Shown piece by piece: positions 1 through 7,306 of a stretch of DNA of 44,526 nt (the stretch's first letter is position 1; each line of letters starts with the position of its first letter). The position numbers and the translations under genes are program-made. Below the pieces are notes generated by a model. It had not been told where the DNA came from. It saw only the letters and a program-made list of their open reading frames with translations, and did not search any database. The stretch covers positions 1-44,526 of the forward strand of contig JALHQW010000060.1 in assembly GCA_022841745.1 (NCBI GenBank), written 5' to 3'. This DNA comes from Saprospiraceae bacterium (GTDB lineage: Bacteria > Bacteroidota > Bacteroidia > Chitinophagales > Saprospiraceae).

Positions 1-25
1 CATAAGAAATTGTAAATTTCTTATG
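1..25 (-). terminator. AT-rich hairpin, probable terminator of the TolB-like gene
   Basis: Perfect inverted repeat: CATAAGAAATT, loop GTA, AATTTCTTATG. It lies 25 bp past the stop codon of the minus-strand gene at 51-1163, where a terminator is expected. The window edge cuts off any following T-tract, so only the stem is seen. Confidence 0.5.
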
Positions 26-50
26 GCTCATCCACCGCCCTATCAGATTT

Positions 51-1163
51 TCAGTCCACCCACTCCGCCATAAAAACATTGGTATCCCTTGTACCGCCAT
101 TGTTTCGGTTGCTGGCGAAGGCGATGTATTTCCCATTGGGCGAAAACATCGGGAAGGAATCAAAGGCAGTATCAAACGTCACTTGCTCCAAGCCGGTGCC
201 GTCAATATTGATGGAAAAAATATTGAACTGCCTGCCCGATTGGCTATGGTGGTTGCTGCAAAATAGGATTTTCTTCCCAGAGGGGTGCATATAAGGTGCC
301 CAGTTTGCCTTGCCCACCTTGGTGATTTGACGGAGGTCAGAACCGTCCACGTTGCAAGTAAATATTTCGAGGGCGGTCGGCTGCACGAGGCCCTTAACGA
401 GCAGGTCTTTGTAGGTTTTTTGTTCCTCCTCGGTTTTTGGCCGGCTGGCCCGGAAGACGAGCTTTTTGCTGTCTGGAGAAAAGAAGGCACCACCGTCGTA
501 GCCAAGGCCCGTGGTCACTTGGCGTTGGCCGCTGCCGTCAATATTCATCGTCCAAAGCTCCAAATCGCCGCTACGGGTGCTGGTGAACACGATTTTCTTG
601 CCATCCGGCGAAACCGTTGCTTCGGCATCATAGCCCGGTGCGTTGGTTAATTGCTTGAGAATTTTGCCGTTCAGGTCAGCCACATAAATATCATACTCCT
701 GGTGGATTGACCAGACGTATTTCCCATCTACGCTGCGGGGGGCATGGGGGCAACCATGACCACTGGTCTCACCGTGGGTGCTGGCGAAGAGCACGCTCTT
801 GTTGTCCGGCATAAAATAGGAGCAGGTTGTTTTGCCAATGCCCGAACTGATTTGCTGTGGCTTCTGGCCGCCGTTGGTGCCCGTTTCGATGGGCATCGTG
901 AAAATCTGGTCGCAGGTAGCACCCCATTTTTCGTTGGTGGCCTGAAAGGAAAGCGACTTGCTGTCAAAGCTCCAATAGGCCTCCGCATTGTCGCCGCCGA
1001 AGGTCATTTGGCGCACGTTGCGGAAATGCTTTTCCTGGGGCAAGCGAAGGGTATCAGTTGCAGGGTTGTAGGTGGTGGCCTTATCAGTGCCAGCCTTCTT
1101 GCTGCTGTTACAGGAGAAGGCGAAAAGCGCCAAATAAAGGGCAAAAAAGATGAGTTTTTTCAT
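51..1163 (-). CDS. TolB-like WD40/PD40 beta-propeller lipoprotein
   Basis: This 370-residue protein starts with a lipoprotein signal peptide (MKKLIFF..., ending LFAFSC with Cys18 as the likely lipidated residue), so it should sit on a membrane facing the periplasm or surface. The body holds several PD40/WD40-like blades of the form SPDGKKIVFTSTRSGDLELW, with repeats around residues 180-215, 225-240, 285-305 and 335-355, as in the propeller of TolB and prolyl oligopeptidases. No peptidase domain follows. There is therefore no visible catalytic site, and it is probably a binding or scaffold propeller. The ATG at 1163 sits 14 bp downstream of a good -7 box, and an AT-rich hairpin follows the stop. 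It is transcribed alone and convergent to whatever lies left of the window. Family assignment is secure; the biological role is unknown. Confidence 0.88.
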   Translation of the reverse strand: MKKLIFFALYLALFAFSCNSSKKAGTDKATTYNPATDTLRLPQEKHFRNVRQMTFGGDNAEAYWSFDSKSLSFQATNEKWGATCDQIFTMPIETGTNGGQKPQQISSGIGKTTCSYFMPDNKSVLFASTHGETSGHGCPHAPRSVDGKYVWSIHQEYDIYVADLNGKILKQLTNAPGYDAEATVSPDGKKIVFTSTRSGDLELWTMNIDGSGQRQVTTGLGYDGGAFFSPDSKKLVFRASRPKTEEEQKTYKDLLVKGLVQPTALEIFTCNVDGSDLRQITKVGKANWAPYMHPSGKKILFCSNHHSQSGRQFNIFSINIDGTGLEQVTFDTAFDSFPMFSPNGKYIAFASNRNNGGTRDTNVFMAEWVD

Positions 1164-1177
1164 GCGGTATTTTTGGG

Positions 1178-1185
1178 CAAAGATA
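1178..1185 (-). promoter_or_regulatory. Bacteroidota -7 box of the TolB-like gene
   Basis: Minus-strand TATCTTTG matches the Bacteroidota -7 consensus TAnnTTTG exactly. It lies about 15 bp upstream of the ATG at 1163, implying a very short leader. No convincing -33 TTTG is seen at the usual distance. Confidence 0.45.
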
Positions 1186-2112
1186 ACCCACCCAAGAAGT
1201 AGTGGGCTGTGGGCTTGGTAATGGTTTTGTCATATTTGGCCAATGTCTGGCAATGAACAACAGCGCTGCTCAAACTAAAAGCCATAGTCAACCCCAATTT
1301 TGCTGCTATTTTTAAGAATTCGGACAGAAACCAAGCGCGTGAACCAATCTCTCAAGGTCTTGAGGCTTCGTCCTAGAATCGTTGTCAAACAAATGGAGAA
1401 CCTTATTTTTCCTTCCAAAGGCCTGGAGTAAAAAATGGAGAGCGTCGTTTCCTTCTCCAAGGGAATATGCATATATCGATTGGAGTGCTTGGAGCGACAA
1501 AGGGTGTACAACATTTGGCAAAGTTAATTATTTTAGAAATTATACCTCCTTACAACGAATTTTTGAACCCTGAAATATTAAAGTTTATGGCATTCTTAAA
1601 ATTTACGAAAACAATCCCGATATTTGTAAATCCTGTAGGAAATAACAATTTTACTGGCAGCCAGTGCACTGGTTGCCACGGCGACGACACGAGATATAAG
1701 ACACTACTGAAATGTAAGTATAGAACGATTACCGATGCGATGCGATAAAAAATGACTTTTAGCTGACCTACTTTTAGACATTATTAAAATTCCTCTACAA
1801 AGGAATCCGATTCACAAATTACAGATGACTAACTACCTGAAGGAGGGCAAAAGCTAAGCATTTTGCCCTTAACTTACTCGACCTTACAGCTATTTTAGTA
1901 GTGTTTTCAAACTTGTGATAAGTGATTTTTGATATTTAGAGTGAGAAGCTAAGCAACAGTATCTCCTGGTTGTTTTGTCAGCTCAACAAATTTGGAAAAC
2001 CGCAAATCATACATTTTACAACACTGCCTATTTTTTCTTTTCAAACATCAAAAACTTTCAACAATGACGCACATATCCTTCCTTCCTTTTAGAATTCCAA
2101 TGTACATGGATT
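1186..2112. other. Intergenic region, no convincing gene
   Basis: About 930 bp, markedly AT-rich. Short overlapping ORFs occur on both strands (for example 1312-1521 minus and 1467-1748 plus), but none has a recognisable family, signal peptide or supporting promoter. A perfect 12-bp palindrome CCAGTGCACTGG lies near 1662 and a small hairpin (ATTCCT/AGGAAT) near 1790. It may be decayed coding sequence. Confidence 0.4.
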
Positions 2113-2427
2113 GTGAGTAGAGCTGAAAAGACAAATCTACTTCAACTTTTCATAATTCTATTCTTGACAAGTTCTTACACTTATTTGGTTGGACAAAGTA
2201 ATCCATCATCAAATTTAAACCTGCCAATACTTCAGCAAGAACCCAGTTGTTGGTTGAGTTCAGGTCAACCATGTGACAATAAAATTGATTACGCACCCGA
2301 TCCACTGCATTTAGAGCATACTCCGATAAAATACATCAAACTCATCATTCATGTCATGCAGTTAGAAGATCCAAATGACCCCGATTACCCAGGGAATTTT
2401 CAAAACATTCCAGAGCATATTGATTGA
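2113..2427 (+). pseudogene. 5' fragment of a secreted protein gene, broken by frame change
   Basis: A GTG-started reading frame of 104 residues with a plausible signal peptide (LQLFIILFLTSSYTYLVGQ) followed by a segment (IKYIKLIIHVMQ..., PDYPGNFQNIPEHID) resembling the conserved N-terminal region of large secreted Bacteroidota proteins. The frame stops abruptly at TGA 2425-2427, just where such proteins normally continue, and the overlapping +1 frame then carries on as a long beta-helix protein lacking a signal peptide. The 2113-2400 DNA is AT-rich while 2430-3060 is GC-rich. The simplest reading is the head of one gene joined out of frame to the body of another. A sequencing or assembly error at the junction is possible. 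Confidence 0.5.
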
Positions 2428-4300
2428 GTTGGCCGAGAAGCCGCTCACTGTTAGTGCGCCTACCCTCGTGCTGGCAGACGACACGGTGTTCGACCGCTGC
2501 GGCACCAGCACCTTTACCAACCTCTACAACCTCCAGTTTTCCAGCAACAGCCGCTTCACCAATTGCGATTTCCTGAACAACTCGGCCACGCCTTTCCTGT
2601 TCACGGAGAATATCAAGCTGACCAATATCAGGGGCATCACCTTCGACAATTGCACCTTCGCCACGACACCTGGCCTGTCCAACGTATCTGGGCCTATCGC
2701 CATCAATGCCCATAACACCCGCTTTGGCGTGCACAATGGCAGCGATTTCACCAACTACCGCCGGGCCATCGTCGCAAGTGCCGACAACGGGGTGGACCGC
2801 AGCTTCAGGGTGACCAACAGCAACTTCAACAACAACTTTATGTCCATCGAGAACTGGAACGTGGATGGTTGCAGCATACGGGACAACATCATCGAGGGCA
2901 TCGGTTCCAGCATCTGGCCGCCCAACCGCCCCTCAGTGGGCATCACCCTGCGCACCTGCACCCGCTACGAGGTGACGGGCAGCAGCCTGACCGGAACCAG
3001 CAATACCGGGAACAATATCGGGATTTGGGCATACGACACGGGGTCGGATGGAAACATCCTTAGGAGGAACAACTTCACGAACATGAGAACGTCCGACTAT
3101 GCGACGTTGAACAATAAAGGGCAAGATGTTGACGAAGGGCTACAATATTGGTGCAATACCAATACGAACTGCTGGAACGATTTTTTTGTGATTGCTGGTG
3201 GGATTTGCCAAGAGCAGGGGCTTGGTAATGCAACCAATAACAAATTTTCACAAATCAATACCACCAATGGCGATTATTTAAATTCAGGTGGGAGTCCCAT
3301 TAACTATTATCATCTCAATGCTCCTCTTGAAATCCCGCTTTACTATTCCAATATTTCGCCTATTGCGAAACAAGACACAGTATTATGTTCTGGTAGCACA
3401 GGTGAAGAGGACGAAGAAGGCGACGGCGGGTTGTCAAGCCAAGGTGAACAGGTTTTTATCACAAAATTCAATAATGCAAAGGCGGAGTACGATATTAAAC
3501 GAACCCAATACGATGCACTGCAAAGCGGCAGTCCAGCGGCTTTGGCGCTCATCCCTGATTTGGCCAAGCAGCGCAGCATCATGCACCGCTCCGCTGACCG
3601 CCTACTTCGAAGTGAGTTCAATGACCCTGAAAACTTGGACTGGACGAAAATCAGGACATGGCTGCACAACAAGGACAGCAAGGAGTCGGAGTATGCCATT
3701 GTGGAATCGTGGATGCTGGAAGGCAACACTGCCACGGCTGAACAAGTTTTTGATGCCATTCCTTCCACTTACAGCTTGACAGGCGATGCGTTGGCTCAGC
3801 ACAACGACTACGAAGACTGGCTCGACTTGCGCATCAGCTTCAAGTCACAGCAAAAGGGCATTTACGAGCTTGGTGCTGCCGATGTCCTGTTGGTTCAAAA
3901 CATTGCCGACAATAGTACTGGTCGGGCTGCCGCCCAAACCCAGGGCTTGCTTAACCACCAGTATGGCTACAACTATTGGATTAGCCCAGAAGGATTAGGC
4001 TCATTACCAATGATTGGGCTTCCATCGAACGGTTCCGAGCATTTCGAAGAAGGCCTTGTGGCTTTCCCGAACCCTGCAAAGGATGAGGTGAATTTCAAAT
4101 ACAAGCTGCTTGAAGGGGTGGAGGAAACTCAACTCAACATACACGATGTTGATGGCCGTCTGGTCGCTAGCATTGTGCTCAAAGGAAATACAGGAACTGT
4201 TAGTTGGGAAACCAAAGGGCTTGCTAGTGGCATTTATTACTGTAATGCCAGAAATATTGTAGGCCAGCCTACGCCAAAGAAGCTGGTTCTCATTAAATAA
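2375..4300 (+). CDS. Right-handed beta-helix protein with T9SS sorting domain, 5' end lost or shifted
   Basis: A long frame of up to 641 residues. Residues about 20-300 are a Asn/Thr-rich right-handed beta-helix region with repeated short strands (TFTNLYNLQF, RFTNCDFLNN, GITFDNCTF). A short acidic linker (GEEDEEGDGG, about 345-355) leads to a helical segment (about 360-530). The last about 80 residues (VAFPNPAKDEVNF ... KLVLIK) are a type A T9SS C-terminal sorting domain, so it should be exported to the surface. It has no signal peptide in its own frame; the only one nearby is in the overlapping fragment at 2113-2427, in another frame. The ATG at 2375 is only the first available codon, and homology to the family probably begins near 2430. 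Unless a frameshift rescues it, the product would not be exported. A terminator follows at 4309-4345. Confidence 0.7.
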   Translation: MTPITQGIFKTFQSILIELAEKPLTVSAPTLVLADDTVFDRCGTSTFTNLYNLQFSSNSRFTNCDFLNNSATPFLFTENIKLTNIRGITFDNCTFATTPGLSNVSGPIAINAHNTRFGVHNGSDFTNYRRAIVASADNGVDRSFRVTNSNFNNNFMSIENWNVDGCSIRDNIIEGIGSSIWPPNRPSVGITLRTCTRYEVTGSSLTGTSNTGNNIGIWAYDTGSDGNILRRNNFTNMRTSDYATLNNKGQDVDEGLQYWCNTNTNCWNDFFVIAGGICQEQGLGNATNNKFSQINTTNGDYLNSGGSPINYYHLNAPLEIPLYYSNISPIAKQDTVLCSGSTGEEDEEGDGGLSSQGEQVFITKFNNAKAEYDIKRTQYDALQSGSPAALALIPDLAKQRSIMHRSADRLLRSEFNDPENLDWTKIRTWLHNKDSKESEYAIVESWMLEGNTATAEQVFDAIPSTYSLTGDALAQHNDYEDWLDLRISFKSQQKGIYELGAADVLLVQNIADNSTGRAAAQTQGLLNHQYGYNYWISPEGLGSLPMIGLPSNGSEHFEEGLVAFPNPAKDEVNFKYKLLEGVEETQLNIHDVDGRLVASIVLKGNTGTVSWETKGLASGIYYCNARNIVGQPTPKKLVLIK

Positions 4301-4308
4301 AACAATCA

Positions 4309-4345
4309 GAGGGAAAGCAAAACGTGCCGCTTTCCCTCCTTTTTT
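4309..4345 (+). terminator. Intrinsic terminator or attenuator just before the next start codon
   Basis: Stem GAGGGAAAGC / GCTTTCCCTC (10 bp, perfect), loop of 10 nt, then a T-tract. It starts 9 bp after the stop of the beta-helix gene, and the T-tract ends 3 bp before the ATG of the next gene at 4349, so the downstream gene depends on read-through or starts inside the terminator. Confidence 0.8.
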
Positions 4346-4348
4346 GCG

Positions 4349-5890
4349 ATGAAGAAGCTATCAACCATATTTTGCTTTATACCGATTTTGCTTTCAGCAC
4401 AAGTGACCTTCAATGTACAATCCAATTTTGGGTTTCCTTACCTGAAGTTGACCAATGTGCTGCCGACGGATACCTGTTATTACGTCACGGGCGTGGTTAC
4501 TGATACCGCTACTGGCCAAACCGTGTTGGGAAGTGTCCTCATGAAATTTGATTTGTTGGGTGACACGATATCTACAAAGAAACTTGTCGTGCCTTCAAAA
4601 AACTATTTTGTTTGGGGGCTGGGGTTGTTGCCTAGTTCGGACGGGTCGTTGATTTGCGCAGGAGAGGCAACGGACAGTATCGACAAGGTTTTTATTTTAA
4701 AGTACACCACTGACGGAGACACCCAACTCATCAAGGAGTTTACAAGCCCAAATCATCCAGCCTCAACATTTGTTACTGCCAAAAGCCTTAACCTATTTGG
4801 CGATAAAATTGTATTGGCTGGAACCTATCTTCCTGTCTCGGGCGAGGTTCAATTAGATATTTATTTGAATTGGGTTGACCAGTTTGGCAATCTGATTCAA
4901 CAGAATACCTATGGTTCATCAATTTCAGACCAAATTGCTTCAACATTGTTCGACGCTTCAAATGGTTCTATAATAATGGGGGGGAGCCAAACCAACAGCA
5001 ACCTAACTTTTCAAAATTTTATAAGCCGTACTTATGTCTTTGGTGTGGACAGTCTTGGCAACAAATTATGGGAATACCTCTCACCACAGGGGCAGTTGAG
5101 GGACAGGGTTTATTCAATGGTGAAAACACCCGATGATGGGGTAGTAATAGCAAGCAGCAAAGGGATTGAATATGAAGTAAACTCAAGTGTAGGCCAATTG
5201 CGTTGGCATTCCTATATTTTCAAGTTAAATGAAAACCATCAACAAGTCTGGGGAAGGGAACTGAGAGGGGTAAGGCATACAGGTGGCACGGGAGTGGCAA
5301 AGGTGGTAACTGCAACGGACAGAGCTGGCTTTGTAGCCTGTGGCAACTTGTTAGAAGACAAGTCGTTTGGTGAGCCAAAATATGGCAGTTGGGTGTTCAA
5401 AGTTTCCAACCAAGGCGACAGCTTATGGGCAAGATACTTTACTTTTGTTGAGGGGGTAGATAGGTATTACGAGCCAGTGGACATGAAAGCCACACCCGAT
5501 GGCGGTTACGTCATTGTCGGTCAATCAAATGAGGGTTTGGAGAACCTTGGCTGGCTGATGAAACTCGACTCTTTCGGCTGCCTCATCCCCGGCTGCAATG
5601 CCAACGATGGGCCTAATGCCACTACCGAGAAAAAAGTGGAGATGACCCTGGCCATTTATCCTAATCCTACTTCGGATTTCCTGAATTTTGAGCTTCGCTC
5701 TCCTATACTGCCGCAAAGGGCCAGTTTCCGCATCGTGGATGCAAAGGGCAAGGTGGTGAAAGAACTACAAAGCGATTCGCCACGGGATACTTTTATCGTT
5801 CCTGTGCGGGAATGGGCAAATGGCATCTATTTTATCCAATACCTCAGTGAAGACCAAATCCTCATTACCGAAAAGTTCATCAAAAACTGA
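4349..5890 (+). CDS. Secreted propeller-type protein with T9SS type A sorting domain
   Basis: 513 residues. Signal peptide MKKLSTIFCFIPILLSAQ, then a series of blades of the type DGSLICAGEA, DGGVVIASSKG and DGGYVIVGQSNEG spread over about residues 40-430. These are typical of delta-60/kelch-like beta-propellers in secreted Bacteroidota proteins. A Cys-containing turn (FGCLIPGCN, about 410-417) leads into the T9SS C-terminal sorting domain (LAIYPNPTSDFLNF ... ITEKFIKN). The protein is predicted to be exported and surface-attached; no enzymatic motif is visible. The ATG sits 3 bp after the T-tract of a terminator, leaving no room for its own promoter or a ribosome site. The next gene begins 5 bp after its stop, so 4349-6804 is a two-gene operon. 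Confidence 0.85.
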   Translation: MKKLSTIFCFIPILLSAQVTFNVQSNFGFPYLKLTNVLPTDTCYYVTGVVTDTATGQTVLGSVLMKFDLLGDTISTKKLVVPSKNYFVWGLGLLPSSDGSLICAGEATDSIDKVFILKYTTDGDTQLIKEFTSPNHPASTFVTAKSLNLFGDKIVLAGTYLPVSGEVQLDIYLNWVDQFGNLIQQNTYGSSISDQIASTLFDASNGSIIMGGSQTNSNLTFQNFISRTYVFGVDSLGNKLWEYLSPQGQLRDRVYSMVKTPDDGVVIASSKGIEYEVNSSVGQLRWHSYIFKLNENHQQVWGRELRGVRHTGGTGVAKVVTATDRAGFVACGNLLEDKSFGEPKYGSWVFKVSNQGDSLWARYFTFVEGVDRYYEPVDMKATPDGGYVIVGQSNEGLENLGWLMKLDSFGCLIPGCNANDGPNATTEKKVEMTLAIYPNPTSDFLNFELRSPILPQRASFRIVDAKGKVVKELQSDSPRDTFIVPVREWANGIYFIQYLSEDQILITEKFIKN

Positions 5891-5895
5891 CCAAT

Positions 5896-6804
5896 ATGAA
5901 AAAACTGATAACGGCAATTGCTTGCTTTGCTTCCATAGAGTTCGCCGTTGGCCAGACCGAATGGGCACCCGTGGGCATGAAATGGTGGGTTTTAATTGAA
6001 AACAGCTTCCAAGTACAAGATTTCATCAACAGTTACGAATGCACGGGGATACTTGACACCCTTGGCCACGCTTGCAAGGTTGTACATGAAAGCAGTTTTG
6101 ACGGGTTTGAAAGAGATTTTCTTTTTTATCAAAACGGGGACGAAGTTTTCATGTATGATAATGTCAACGAACAGTTCATGCTCATATTCGATTATGCCAA
6201 ACAGGCGGGCGAACAATATGACATCATAGCGGGCCCAGAAACCTATAATTTCTTGGTTGATTCTGTAACGACCACAACGCTGTCGGGGGACGATATTCGA
6301 GTACAACATGGTAGAATTCCATTCCCTCAAGACCCTAACGAGCCGTTCTTGGTAGCTGGCAACAAGGTCTATGAAGGCATTGGTACCGAGATTGGCCTTT
6401 GGCCGAAATTCCCTTCACTGCTGACTCCAGAAATCTGGCACTATCTGGCATGTGCCTTAAAGCCTGACGGGAAGCTGTACACCCTGAACTCCATTATAGA
6501 TGTTGATTGTCAGTCACTGGCCACGGCAACCCATCAAGTTATTCCTAAATGTTTTTCTGTTTACGTGTATCCCAATCCTGTAGCAAGCAATACAAACATT
6601 ACAATCTCAAGCATACCACAAGGTTATAATCAAACTTGGGAATTATATGATCAACTCGGCCAAATGATTCGAACGAAGGTCATATTGACTGGGCAGAACC
6701 AGGTGCAAGTGAGCGTAGAAGGCTTAGCGGCAGGGCTATATTTTTGGCAGTTGGAAAGCGAGGAGAGGCTTTTGGAAAGTGGTAAATTAATCATCGCAAA
6801 ATGA
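5896..6804 (+). CDS. Small secreted protein with T9SS sorting domain
   Basis: 302 residues. N-terminal signal peptide (MKKLITAIACFASIEFAVGQ), then a globular domain of about 190 residues rich in aromatic residues and acidic turns (VGMKWWVLIE, ILDTLGHACKVVHE, GIGTEIGLWPKF) that I do not assign to a named family. It ends with a type A T9SS sorting domain (VYVYPNPVASNTNI ... GKLIIAK). The middle domain resembles small secreted proteins common in Saprospiria that follow a T9SS cargo gene, but this is impression rather than proof. It lies 5 bp downstream of the 4349-5890 gene and is probably co-transcribed. Convergent with the 7307-10891 gene across a repeat-rich intergenic region. Confidence 0.8.
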   Translation: MKKLITAIACFASIEFAVGQTEWAPVGMKWWVLIENSFQVQDFINSYECTGILDTLGHACKVVHESSFDGFERDFLFYQNGDEVFMYDNVNEQFMLIFDYAKQAGEQYDIIAGPETYNFLVDSVTTTTLSGDDIRVQHGRIPFPQDPNEPFLVAGNKVYEGIGTEIGLWPKFPSLLTPEIWHYLACALKPDGKLYTLNSIIDVDCQSLATATHQVIPKCFSVYVYPNPVASNTNITISSIPQGYNQTWELYDQLGQMIRTKVILTGQNQVQVSVEGLAAGLYFWQLESEERLLESGKLIIAK

Positions 6805-6982
6805 AGCGACATAGAGGCATCGGTTGTCAGTAAGTCTGTTCCAATAGCTATCGGTATGAAAAAGGCAACTTTCCAGAATGGCGGGTTTTGATGGGTGGGG
6901 CATATTTTGCATTAGATGGTTTTGTACAAATGGACTGTTGGATAAATCATTCTTTGTTTTTGCATAGGGCACAACAATTATT

Positions 6983-7248
6983 GGGCTGAATGCAACCGTA
7001 ATAAGACTGGTTATTACTGTTTTTATACTAAATACGATTGTTTTTACATCGGACATGACTGTTTTGGATTAAATATTATTGTTATCGAATTAGATATTGC
7101 CGTTATTGAATCAAATACCGTCGTTTTTACGCTAAATACCACCAAATTCAAATAAAATACTTTTGTATTGGCCTTGGACATCATGGCTTCCGGTTTGAAT
7201 ATCATTGCAATAAACTTGAATACTATGGTATTCGTGTTCAATGTCGGA
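6983..7248. repeat. Degenerate 21-bp-period tandem array, about 12-13 units
   Basis: Writing the sequence in 21-nt lines from 6983 lines up recurring blocks: a CT or TT, then RAATA (AAATAC, GAATGC, GAATAT, AGATAT, AAATAC, GAATAC), a variable stretch and a G followed by a T-rich end (TGTTTTT, CGTTATT, CGTTTTT). One unit is 20 nt, all others 21. Units are strongly diverged from each other, yet the period holds for about 265 bp. One or two weaker units may extend left to 6941. In one minus frame the repeat reads as a heptad (TTVFDSI, TAISNSI, TIIFNPK). The right end abuts a perfect hairpin. Confidence 0.7.
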
Positions 7249-7283
7249 AACCGATACGATTGCTCGAAGCAATCGTATCGGTT
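7249..7283. terminator. Perfect 16-bp hairpin between convergent genes
   Basis: AACCGATACGATTGCT, loop CGA, then the exact reverse complement. It lies 24 bp past the stop of the minus-strand gene 7307-10891 and could end transcription from both sides, although there is no clean T-tract on either strand. Strong stem, moderate support as a terminator. Confidence 0.6.
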
Positions 7284-7306
7284 CTCCTCTAAAAGCCATC
7301 TTCACC

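Noticed and set aside
1312-1521. Minus-strand 69-residue ORF in the first intergenic region
   Set aside because: No recognisable family, no promoter and a second minus frame is open over the same stretch; kept only as possible decayed coding DNA.
1467-1748. Plus-strand ORF with a CTGCHGDD heme-like motif
   Set aside because: No signal peptide, no homology to cytochromes in the rest of the frame, and overlapping ORFs of equal quality on the other strand; one CxxCH is easily met by chance.
6787-7241. Two minus-strand ORFs over the 21-bp array
   Set aside because: They arise from the periodic repeat (21 bp equals seven codons), change frame midway and lack start context; treated as repeat, not gene.
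6983-7248. Possible CRISPR array
   Set aside because: Units are only 21 bp, adjacent without spacers, and diverged throughout; no cas gene in the window.
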